Below, one piece after another: positions 1 to 6,417 of a stretch of 7,914 nt of DNA. The stretch spans positions 1-7,914 of the forward strand of contig JBDREF010000063.1 in NCBI GenBank assembly GCA_043820045.1. The letters run 5' to 3'. This DNA comes from JBDREF01 sp043820045. GTDB taxonomy: Bacteria > Planctomycetota > Phycisphaerae > Sedimentisphaerales > Anaerobacaceae. Position numbers and translations under genes: made by a program. The notes under the pieces are model-generated. The model did not search any database. It worked only from the letters and a program-made list of their open reading frames with translations, and was not told where the DNA came from. Position 1 is the first letter of the stretch. Every line of letters begins with the position of its first letter.

Positions 1-675
1 TTGCCGCCCTATTCTGACATCCAGCTCGTCGCCGGTCTCGATGGGCCAGAGGTCCAACAAACCGATGTCGTGTATCACTGCCAGGTTTCCATCTTTGTAG
101 AGTTTGACATCGTCGTGGAGATTCGGCAATTCGGCCTCCTCCACCACGACCGCCACATGATGCCACTCGTCGTCATGCACAGGCTCATTCATGTAAAGAT
201 AACCGCCGTTCGGTCGGATGCCGAGGCGGCCTCTAATAAAGCCTAATATCCACATCTTGCCGTAATCATCGGTGCCCCAGGAGATGATATCCCCTTTGGA
301 GCTTGCCGTCTTGATCCAGACCGTCACGGTACGCGGCCGTGTGCCCGTAACGCCTTTGTATTTAGTTATCTCGACATAGTCATCCTCGCCATCGAACCTC
401 AGGGTCTTGCCAATTCTGCCCGCGACTGAATCCTTTTCAAAAGAAAGGCCGCCTTTGGCTGTACCTTTGCGTTTGTGCCCGGACGAGTCAGACGCGGTTT
501 CGCCCGAGGTCTCATCAAGTTTCCACCAGCCGACAAGGTTAGGATCTGTGTCGAGGGTCTTGGAGCTATCTTCGCTTGTCGCAGCGGACTTTGCCCGGGC
601 CGGGCTCGAAACGCCGGCGAGCAGAAGCAACAACAGCAGAACTATAAGGGACGAATGAAGGAGTATATGTTTCAT
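1..675 (-). CDS. Secreted LamG (concanavalin A-like) domain protein, C-terminus cut by window edge
   Basis: The reading frame is open from an ATG at 673-675 to the window start, giving the first 225 residues with no stop. The start follows a GGAG ribosome site seven bases upstream. Residues 1-28 look like a signal peptide: basic MKH, a run of seven leucines, then a PARA cleavage site, so the protein is probably exported. From about residue 40 the sequence has the LamG_3 layout: LVGWWKLDE, a DSSG turn, RFDGEDDYVEI, TVTVWIK, then DEWHHVAVVV and LYKDG strands. This jelly-roll fold usually binds glycans or acts as an adhesion module, and is abundant in planctomycete exported proteins. Whether other domains, such as a hydrolase or anchor, follow cannot be seen. 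The fold call is firm; ligand and role are unknown. It is divergent from the DUF1080 gene. Confidence 0.88.
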   Translation of the reverse strand, partial: MKHILLHSSLIVLLLLLLLAGVSSPARAKSAATSEDSSKTLDTDPNLVGWWKLDETSGETASDSSGHKRKGTAKGGLSFEKDSVAGRIGKTLRFDGEDDYVEITKYKGVTGTRPRTVTVWIKTASSKGDIISWGTDDYGKMWILGFIRGRLGIRPNGGYLYMNEPVHDDEWHHVAVVVEEAELPNLHDDVKLYKDGNLAVIHDIGLLDLWPIETGDELDVRIGRQ

Positions 676-743
676 GGCGCTTCTCCAAAAAAGGTCCACA
701 GTGCCTGCATGTGCCCTGCCAGACAGAGGGCTCACCTGCTATT

Positions 744-772
744 AGGATAACCTATCAAAGAGAGCAATGCAA
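744..772 (-). promoter_or_regulatory. Candidate sigma70-type promoter for the LamG gene
   Basis: On the minus strand TTGCAT (767-772) lies 17 bases before TATCCT (744-749), about 70 bases upstream of the LamG start codon. The match is 3/6 for -35 and 4/6 for -10. It rests on position and spacing only and is weak. Confidence 0.3.
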
Positions 773-836
773 TAAAATGTGCATGAAATGAGCGTCTAAT
801 TGCCAATGCTCTTGAGAAACGCACCTGTTGTGGTGA

Positions 837-865
837 TTGTATCCGGCAGGTGATTGTGATATACT
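837..865 (+). promoter_or_regulatory. Candidate sigma70-type promoter for the DUF1080 gene
   Basis: TTGTAT (837-842) and TATACT (860-865) are spaced by 17 bases, about 85 bases before the DUF1080 start. The -10 matches 5/6 and the -35 matches 3/6. Two copies of GGTGATTGT (832-840 and 849-857) overlap the -35 and fill the spacer, which could be an activator or repressor site. Confidence 0.4.
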
Positions 866-950
866 CGCCAAATCGACAAGCCCGGTTGTGTAGTCGGGTG
901 CAACGAAAGGAGTAAATTCATACTCAAAACGAACTTAAGGAGAAAAGAGC

Positions 951-1634
951 ATGAAGCGGACTGCAGGCAGGCTATTTACATTTGGCATTCTCGCCGCGTT
1001 TGTATCAACATTGCCGGGTTGCCAGGGAGTACTCGGACCCGTCACCCCGAAACAGAGAATATCGCTCTGGAACGGCAGGGATTTTTCCGGCTGGAAGCTT
1101 TTTGTTGCCGACAAGAACGTCGATGTGGACGACGTTTGGTCGGTCAAAGACGGCGTCGTATATTGCAAGGGAAAACCGAACGGATATATGCGAACGAAGG
1201 CCAAGTATGCGAACTATCACCTGCACGTCGAGTGGCGCTGGCCCGAGGAGCCAACGAACAGTGGAGTGTTTCTGCACGCCGGCGGGCCGGATAAGGTCTG
1301 GCCCCGGACCATCGAATGCCAGTTGAAGGCCGGAAGCGCCGGCGACTTTGTTCTTATTAACGGACCGGGATTAACCGTTGACGGCCAGAACAAACAGAAT
1401 GCCGAGAAACAATTCGTGGGGATAGCCAAGAAACAGCAGAGCAGCGAAAAGCCTGCGGGCCGGTGGAACACATACGATATTGACTGCGAAGGAGGCTCGA
1501 TTCGCTGCTACGTCAACGGCGTTCTGCAAAACGAGGGAACCGCAGCCACGGACACATCCGGTTGGATATGTCTGCAGAGCGAAGGCGGTCCGATCGAGTT
1601 TCGCAACATATACGTCGTACCGCTGGACCGATAA
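951..1634 (+). CDS. DUF1080 / 3-keto-disaccharide hydrolase family lipoprotein
   Basis: This 227-residue protein is a single DUF1080 domain (Pfam 3-keto-disaccharide_hydrolase), a concanavalin-like beta-sandwich family abundant in planctomycetes. Characterised members cleave 3-keto-glycosides; substrate here is unknown. Residues 1-24 form a lipoprotein signal ending in LPGC, with Cys24 the expected lipidated residue, so it is probably anchored in a membrane facing the periplasm. Family landmarks in order are SLWNGRDFSGW near residue 40, VWSVKDGVVYC, an NYHLHVEWRWP strand, SGVFLHAG, IECQLKAGSAGDF, and a closing strand pair ending in IEFRNIYVVPL. The length is that of a single-domain member. 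The ATG at 951 is preceded by AAGGAG (937-942) at an 8-base gap. No terminator is evident downstream. The family is firm; the reaction is inferred from family members. Confidence 0.92.
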   Translation: MKRTAGRLFTFGILAAFVSTLPGCQGVLGPVTPKQRISLWNGRDFSGWKLFVADKNVDVDDVWSVKDGVVYCKGKPNGYMRTKAKYANYHLHVEWRWPEEPTNSGVFLHAGGPDKVWPRTIECQLKAGSAGDFVLINGPGLTVDGQNKQNAEKQFVGIAKKQQSSEKPAGRWNTYDIDCEGGSIRCYVNGVLQNEGTAATDTSGWICLQSEGGPIEFRNIYVVPLDR

Positions 1635-1752
1635 ATACCGCCACTGGGCTCCAGGAGAAAAAGAACGTCGGCAGAGTGTGGTGAAAGTCGGGATTTTGCA
1701 GAGCGTACAAAGCTGACTTCCAGGCAAACTGCCGTAGGTATGCCGCTTTCGC

Positions 1753-1781
1753 TTGTTTAAGGGACCGAAATTTGGTATACT
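1753..1781 (+). promoter_or_regulatory. Candidate promoter for the beta-helix gene
   Basis: TTGTTT (1753-1758) and TATACT (1776-1781) are separated by exactly 17 bases and lie about 35 bases before the start codon. The -10 matches 5/6, the -35 3/6. The layout resembles the candidate before the DUF1080 gene. Confidence 0.42.
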
Positions 1782-1815
1782 TAGGGTAGAAAAATGATGC
1801 TCTTGGAAGGATGCG

Positions 1816-3501
1816 GTGATTATGCCAAAGGTCGGCCTGACGACCAGCCTGATAATTCCGACCCTAATCGCGGCTATGCTTTGCGCTGTTGCGGCGGGGA
1901 AAACCGTCTATGTTGACGACGACGCTGTCGGTGGCGGCAACGGCTCAAGCTGGACGGATGCATACGATAACCTTCAGGACGCCCTAACTGCCGCCGGAGA
2001 CGGAGACGAGATATGGGTCGCCCAGGGCACATACACGCCGGACCGAGGTGCAGGGGCAGCCACTGGCAGCCGTGAAGCTACATTCCTGCTGAGAAACGAC
2101 GTATCGCTCAAAGGCGGGTACGCCGGCCTCAATGCCCCGGACCCAAACGCGCGTGATGCCCTGTCGTACGAAAGTATTCTGAGCGGCGATCTGGCCAGTG
2201 ACGATATTTCTACAGAGGATCCGCACAACCTGTTTGCCGAGCTTTCCAGGGCGGAAAACAGCTATCACATCGTAACGGGCAGTTGGACAGATGCGACCGC
2301 CGCCATAGACGGCTTTATCATCGTTGGCGGAAATGCCGAAGGGCCTTCCTTTGATGGCAGCGGCGGAGGAATGCTCAACCTCATGGGGGCTCCGACGGTC
2401 CGAAACTGCCAATTCCGCGCCAACTCGGCAGAGCACAGCGGCGGTGCAATCCTCACTTGGGGAAACACAAACCTGTCCATAACCGGTTGCCGGTTCTCGG
2501 GCAATACGGCAAACGCATTCGGCGGCGCAGTGTGCAACGTGGACAACGCCTGCACGTTGACAGACTGTTCGTTCGTTGGCAACACCGCGTCTTTCGGCGG
2601 CGGCGTTGACGGCGGCAGTCGCATCACCCTTAACGAATGCGTATTTATTGGGAACTCCGCAGAGTACGGCGGCGGGATGAAGGGCGGCGATGAGGTACAT
2701 TTGATGAACTGTGTGTTCAGAGACAATTCTGCCACTGTCGGCGGAGGCTTCTGGCAGGACCAGCATCCTGATGCGAATACTGCGATTACGGGATGCACTT
2801 TCAGCGGCAACATAGCCGACTTCGGCGCCGGCGCGCTCATCGCCGCGGCCAACGCGGCCGTGAACAACTCGCTCTTTATCGCAAACTCCGCCGTAGAGAG
2901 CTTCGGCGGCGGCATGTCCGTACGTTTCTCAGGCGTCTCAACAATGACCAATTGCACATTTGCCGCCAACTCCTCGCAACTGGGCGGAGCCGCTCTGCAC
3001 GCCGATTCGGCCGGCACTCTGGATGTTGCCAGCTGCATTCTATGGAACGGCGGCGGAGAAATTGCCAGCGACGATGCTTCGCTCGTCATGGTAGCCTTCA
3101 GCGATGTTCAGGGCGGTTTTGCCGGAACGGGTAATATCGATGCCGACCCGTGTTTTGCCCAGCCCGGCTATTGGGATCAGAGCGAAGGTGGACAAGACGC
3201 CGGCGATACTTTCTGGGTCGATGGCGACTACCATTTGAAATCACAAGCGGGCAGATGGGACAACGCTGGCCAAAGCTGGGTTCAGGACATTGTTACAAGC
3301 CCGTGCATCGACGCGGGCAGCCCCAAGTCAAGTTACAAGGGCGAATTATCACCCAACGGCGGACGCATAAATATGGGGACCTACGGCGGCACGGCGGAAG
3401 CCAGCATGTCAGTATCAATCGCGGGTAATTCCACAGACATCAATGATGCCTGTGATACCGAAGACGAGACCCCTCTCATGTTCGCAGATGTCAGGTTATA
3501 G
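1816..3501 (+). CDS. Exported right-handed beta-helix protein with Pmp-like repeats
   Basis: The 561-residue product opens with a signal peptide (hydrophobic residues about 8-27), then TVYVDDDA and SSWTDAYDNLQDAL, the usual start of planctomycete parallel beta-helix proteins. Eight imperfect repeats of 24-28 residues follow (about 198-405), each with an FxxN step and a GGG/GGA turn, as in chlamydial Pmp repeats. The C-terminal part carries DYHLKSQAGRWD, SPCIDAG and INMGTYGGTAEAS, a module seen at the end of such helices. No catalytic motif is visible, so a surface, adhesive or glycan-facing role is only inferred. The last residues (536-561) resemble a shrunken dockerin-like tail. The GTG at 1816 sits 4 bases after AAGGA (1807-1811); an in-frame ATG at 1822 with a 10-base gap is an equally good start and removes only two residues. 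Confidence 0.88.
   Translation: MIMPKVGLTTSLIIPTLIAAMLCAVAAGKTVYVDDDAVGGGNGSSWTDAYDNLQDALTAAGDGDEIWVAQGTYTPDRGAGAATGSREATFLLRNDVSLKGGYAGLNAPDPNARDALSYESILSGDLASDDISTEDPHNLFAELSRAENSYHIVTGSWTDATAAIDGFIIVGGNAEGPSFDGSGGGMLNLMGAPTVRNCQFRANSAEHSGGAILTWGNTNLSITGCRFSGNTANAFGGAVCNVDNACTLTDCSFVGNTASFGGGVDGGSRITLNECVFIGNSAEYGGGMKGGDEVHLMNCVFRDNSATVGGGFWQDQHPDANTAITGCTFSGNIADFGAGALIAAANAAVNNSLFIANSAVESFGGGMSVRFSGVSTMTNCTFAANSSQLGGAALHADSAGTLDVASCILWNGGGEIASDDASLVMVAFSDVQGGFAGTGNIDADPCFAQPGYWDQSEGGQDAGDTFWVDGDYHLKSQAGRWDNAGQSWVQDIVTSPCIDAGSPKSSYKGELSPNGGRINMGTYGGTAEASMSVSIAGNSTDINDACDTEDETPLMFADVRL
2407..2997 (+). repeat. Eight beta-helix coils (CxFxxN...GGG repeats) within the exported protein
   Basis: These are protein-level repeats, not DNA-identical copies. 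Unit starts at residue level are CQFRANSA, CRFSGNTA, CSFVGNTA, CVFIGNSA, CVFRDNSA, CTFSGNIA, SLFIANSA and CTFAANSS, spaced 27, 26, 24, 24, 28, 25 and 28 residues apart. A ninth rung, CILWNGGG, follows 27 residues later. Seven of eight units begin with Cys at the same rung position. Confidence 0.85.
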
Positions 3502-3602
3502 CGAAGGCATTAACTAAAGTCGCACGCATTTCTTTCCATCTTCGCAAGAACCATTTCTGGATAAGACAACAGTCTCTAACCGCTTTTCTATTGATCAGAC
3601 AG

Positions 3603-3631
3603 TTGACAACGGCCGATTTAGTTGCGATGAT
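3603..3631 (+). promoter_or_regulatory. Candidate promoter for the sugar kinase
   Basis: A perfect TTGACA (3603-3608) is followed after 17 bases by GATGAT (3626-3631, 4/6 match). It lies about 55 bases before the kinase ATG, in the 185-bp gap after the beta-helix gene. This supports separate transcription of the kinase. Confidence 0.48.
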
Positions 3632-3686
3632 TTGGTCCCTGAATATGTAACACGTCAGCAGGATTGTTGAAGAAAGGATATTGCTT

Positions 3687-4766
3687 ATGACTATCGAATT
3701 TCGCCAGGACTATACCTACTGCCTGGTCGTGCCCACGAGTATGGGGGTCCGCATCACGCCGGTCAACGGCCAGCCTGTTCACTGCAGTAACACGTTCGTC
3801 ATGCAAGCCACCAGTGCCGAGTCCAATGTGGCCAGTGTATCAAGCTACCTGGGCTTGCCTGTCAAGGTGCTTACGACCCTTGTAAAGGGCAGTCCAATCG
3901 CGCGGTTCATCAAGAACGACCTCGCCGGCCGTCACATAGACTGTGAAGCCACGGAGGTGGATCAGGGCGGACCATGGGGCTATCGCCACCAGTTCAATAT
4001 CGCCGACAGCGGCTACGGCTCCCGCGGGCCGCGAGTTCATAACGACCGTGCCGGCGAGGTAGGACGGACTTTGAACGTCAAAGACTTCGACCTGGATCGG
4101 ATCTTTGGGCAGGAGGGTGTGCAGATCGTCCACCTGTCAGGCCTTATCGCCGCCCTTTCGCCGGAGACAGGCGCCTTCTGCCTTGAACTGGCCAGGGCCG
4201 CCAAGAAGCACGGGACCCGGGTCTCGTTCGACCTCAACCATCGCGCCTCATTCTGGAAGGGCCGCGAAGCCGAACTGCACGATATCTTCACGCAAATCGC
4301 CGGTGTTTCCGATATACTCGTTGGCAACGAAGAGGACTTCCAGCTCTGCCTGGGAATCGAAGGTCCCGATGCGGGCGGCAAGAACCTCTCGGACAAGATC
4401 GAGAGTTTCAAGGTCATGATCAATAACGTCAAGAAGGCATTCCCCAATGCCGCCGTCTTCGCCACCACGCTCCGCCAGGTCGTCAGTACCAACTGTCACC
4501 ACTGGGGCGCGATCATGTCCGAGGGCGACAACTGGCATGTAGTCGAACCGCGAGAGATTACGGTGCTCGACCGGATCGGAGGTGGCGACGGCTTCGTCGG
4601 AGGTATGCTCTACGGCATTCTGAGAGGCTGGGAGCCGGAAAAGTGGGTCCAGTTCGGATGGGCCACGGGAGCACTGGTCACGACGCTGTTGACCGACTAC
4701 GCCCAGCCTGCGGACGAGGAGCAAATCTGGAGCATCTGGCAAGGCAATGCCCGGGTAAAGCGGTAA
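3687..4766 (+). CDS. PfkB-family sugar kinase, probable 2-dehydro-3-deoxygluconokinase
   Basis: The 359-residue protein is a ribokinase/PfkB-fold kinase, closest in style to KDG kinase, which would phosphorylate 2-keto-3-deoxygluconate with ATP in the cytoplasm to give KDPG for the Entner-Doudoroff route. Visible motifs are AESNVASVSSYLGL near residue 45 (sugar-binding N-terminal signature), SFDLNHR at 180-186, VGNEED at 212-217, and DRIGGGDGFVGG starting at Asp295, the PfkB signature 2, in which Asp301 is the expected catalytic base. The stretch ATTLRQV with a following WGAI also fits the KDGK group. The ATG at 3687 is preferred over the in-frame TTG at 3681 because AAAGGA (3673-3678) lies 8 bases before it. 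No KDPG aldolase or uronate isomerase gene neighbours it. The kinase family is firm; the substrate is likely but could be another sugar or sugar acid. Confidence 0.88.
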   Translation: MTIEFRQDYTYCLVVPTSMGVRITPVNGQPVHCSNTFVMQATSAESNVASVSSYLGLPVKVLTTLVKGSPIARFIKNDLAGRHIDCEATEVDQGGPWGYRHQFNIADSGYGSRGPRVHNDRAGEVGRTLNVKDFDLDRIFGQEGVQIVHLSGLIAALSPETGAFCLELARAAKKHGTRVSFDLNHRASFWKGREAELHDIFTQIAGVSDILVGNEEDFQLCLGIEGPDAGGKNLSDKIESFKVMINNVKKAFPNAAVFATTLRQVVSTNCHHWGAIMSEGDNWHVVEPREITVLDRIGGGDGFVGGMLYGILRGWEPEKWVQFGWATGALVTTLLTDYAQPADEEQIWSIWQGNARVKR

Positions 4767-4813
4767 GTTCGGCCGACTGAGAAACAGGGTGGAAACTATG
4801 GTCTGCGAGGCTG

Positions 4814-4842
4814 TTGCAATGGTTCGGCCAAGGCCGTATAAT
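4814..4842 (+). promoter_or_regulatory. Strong candidate promoter with inverted repeat in the spacer
   Basis: TTGCAA (4814-4819) and a perfect TATAAT (4837-4842) are separated by 17 bases. The inverted repeat CGGCC-AA-GGCCG (4825-4836) fills the spacer up to the -10 box, a position where a bound regulator would block RNA polymerase. The predicted transcript would start near 4849, giving a leader of about 80 bases before the gene at 4931. Confidence 0.55.
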
Positions 4843-4930
4843 CGCCCGAATAAGTGTTTCTGTGCCAATGGGGTGGTGCGCACGAGACAAAGCAACAGAA
4901 ATTGAAGTTGAACACAGGTAGAGACTATAT

Positions 4931-5968
4931 ATGACCGAAAGAGAGAAGATATCGAATCTTAGCACACTTCTTGCGGACGTCGAAGAACAAGTCATCCGCT
5001 GCGACCGGTTGAATCCCTGGGGCGGAATCGAAACCCAGGGCGCATTTCTCGAGATTTGCTCGGCCGGGGCGGCTTTGATCGCCGGGTTGTACAACAAAAT
5101 AGACGGCGACATAATAGAGGGTTTCAAGCGTTCTCAGGGCCTTTCCAAGCTTAAATTTGAAGATAAGTCGGCATTAGAAGCGTCCGATGTCAAGCAGCGG
5201 GCCGACGTATGGGGCCGAGTACTGGAGAAGGTCGGGGCTCTGAAAGGCGCAAAGAAGTTCTGCATATCCTTGGCCGAAAATACAGCAAAGTGGAGCAAAG
5301 GAGAGGATTTCAGGGCGAAATTCAGGGCGTCCAGCCAACAAGTGGCTGGCAATCTGCTTTACGATTTGCTGGATTATCTCGCCGAATACGACCCGGAAGA
5401 ATACTCGAGTCTGAGGCTACAGGTTCTGTGCTCGTATTTGAAGGAACTGCGCGTCGAATTCCTCTGGAACGCCCATGCTCGGGGCCCCTGCCGGACAGAT
5501 ACGCTGCCCGAGCAATGCCGTTTCGAAAAGTTGCCCGAAAACCTCAAGGGCCAATTGGTCGCGCTGCATGGCGACGACCAGCACAAGTTCATTTTCCAGA
5601 GGGACGGGGCAGAGGAATCCGAATGCCTGATCAACAATACGGGCCTTGAGAACTACCGCTCGATTCTCGCAGGGATCTGGGACCAGGCCACGGGGAAACT
5701 GCCCGCTCACCCTAAGGACGGTTCGGCGGCATGGACAATCAAAGATCGCGAAAGCATCTTGAATCTCGAAGCGTATGCGTCGAGGATTTCCGATTTGCTG
5801 CGTCCGCTCTCTGCAATCCCGGCGTGCAGCGAACGCACACGAGCAGCAAGGGCCGTCATCAGAGACGGCAGAGCACGCTGGGCCAAGATAAGTCACATTG
5901 ATTATTCGTACCTTCGGGACCTTGACGGATGCATCGCAGATCTCGAAGGCCAGCGAGAATCGGGCTAA
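4931..5968 (+). CDS. Unrecognised soluble protein, mostly helical
   Basis: I do not recognise this 345-residue protein. It lacks a signal peptide or membrane segment, so it is probably cytoplasmic. The sequence looks largely alpha-helical, with amphipathic stretches near residues 6-22, 85-115, 135-175 and 325-340. It has nine cysteines spread singly along the chain and no CxxC pair, so a zinc site is not obvious. Short hydrophobic SAGAALIAGLY (about 44-54) probably packs inside. The middle (about 205-240) looks strand-rich, with QLVALHGDD and KFIFQRDG. The ribosome site is poor: only AGG at 4916-4918, twelve bases before the ATG. The frame is open over its full length with plausible codon use, and a good promoter precedes it. 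Its stop overlaps the stop of the convergent ferritin-like gene. That it is a gene is likely; its function is unknown. Confidence 0.78.
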   Translation: MTEREKISNLSTLLADVEEQVIRCDRLNPWGGIETQGAFLEICSAGAALIAGLYNKIDGDIIEGFKRSQGLSKLKFEDKSALEASDVKQRADVWGRVLEKVGALKGAKKFCISLAENTAKWSKGEDFRAKFRASSQQVAGNLLYDLLDYLAEYDPEEYSSLRLQVLCSYLKELRVEFLWNAHARGPCRTDTLPEQCRFEKLPENLKGQLVALHGDDQHKFIFQRDGAEESECLINNTGLENYRSILAGIWDQATGKLPAHPKDGSAAWTIKDRESILNLEAYASRISDLLRPLSAIPACSERTRAARAVIRDGRARWAKISHIDYSYLRDLDGCIADLEGQRESG

Positions 5969-5974
5969 TTCTCG
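5954..5974. other. Perfect hairpin spanning two overlapping stop codons
   Basis: CGAGAAT (5954-5960) pairs with ATTCTCG (5968-5974) around a 7-base loop. The plus-strand TAA (5966-5968) and the minus-strand TAG (5965-5967) lie in or at the edge of that loop. Neither side has a T-run, so it is not a classical intrinsic terminator, though it could stop or protect both convergent transcripts. Confidence 0.55.
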
Positions 5975-6417
5975 ACCAAAGAATCGTCGTACTCGATTTC
6001 AAAACGCAGCTTGTGCTTAGCTTCCTCCTGGGCTAACCCCAACAGCGCCGTTTTGACCTCCTGATTCTCGGTGGCTGCCGCAAGGTCGGTGTACAGCTTG
6101 AAGGCCGCCTTCTCTTTTTTCATCGCCAGCAGCAACGCGTCCTGATAATCCATACCGGGACTGGGCTCGATATCCACCACGTAGTCGGCGATCTTCATGT
6201 CCTTCACCGTCTTGCTCGCAGATTGGAGCGTTTTCCCCGCCTTTACGGCCAGAAGTTTTTTCTTGTGCCCTGTTTCCTCGCGGGCGAAGTCCTCAAAGGC
6301 ACGGCGCATAGCAGCGTTGGACGCCTGCTCTGCAAGCCTGGTGTAGAATTTTACGGCTTCCTCTTCTCCGCTGATGGCAAAATCGAGGACCTCTTCGACG
6401 GAACCCCATGTCTTCAT
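5965..6417 (-). CDS. Ferritin-like diiron protein, rubrerythrin type without rubredoxin domain
   Basis: The 150-residue protein has two copies of the rubrerythrin half-site. The first is EEEAVKFY with Glu18, then EETGH with Glu48 and His51. The second is KEKAAFKLY with Glu102, then EEAKH with Glu132 and His135. Together these give the full set of carboxylate and histidine ligands for a diiron four-helix bundle. It contains no cysteine, so the C-terminal rubredoxin FeS4 domain of classical rubrerythrin is absent. Relatives handle peroxide or iron in the cytoplasm, often in anaerobes; here that role is inferred. AAGGAG (6424-6429 on the minus strand) sits 6 bases before the ATG. A possible weak promoter (TTGTTC at 6518-6523 and TATGTT at 6496-6501, 16-base gap) would place the GC hairpin at 6467-6481 in its leader. 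It is convergent with the preceding unknown gene, and the stops overlap. Confidence 0.9.
   Translation of the reverse strand: MKTWGSVEEVLDFAISGEEEAVKFYTRLAEQASNAAMRRAFEDFAREETGHKKKLLAVKAGKTLQSASKTVKDMKIADYVVDIEPSPGMDYQDALLLAMKKEKAAFKLYTDLAAATENQEVKTALLGLAQEEAKHKLRFEIEYDDSLVEN

Noticed and set aside
1644..1654. CTGG-GCT-CCAG stem after the DUF1080 gene as a terminator
   Set aside because: Only four base pairs and followed by A/G-rich sequence rather than T residues.
1984..3089. Two long minus-strand open frames (260 and 274 residues) opposite the beta-helix gene
   Set aside because: They mirror the Gly/Cys/Asn repeat codons of the real gene, giving proline- and alanine-rich strings with no domain, signal or ribosome site.
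3421..3540. A frameshift that would restore a full dockerin-like tail to the beta-helix protein
   Set aside because: The other plus frames through this stretch give stops or sequence without calcium-loop residues, so a simple frameshift does not restore it.
3501..3545. GCGAAG/CTTCGC inverted repeat as a terminator after the beta-helix gene
   Set aside because: The 33-base loop is too long and no T-run follows.
4037..4895. Minus-strand open frames of 151 and 215 residues opposite the kinase
   Set aside because: The PfkB kinase on the plus strand has clear family motifs over the same bases; the antisense products have none.
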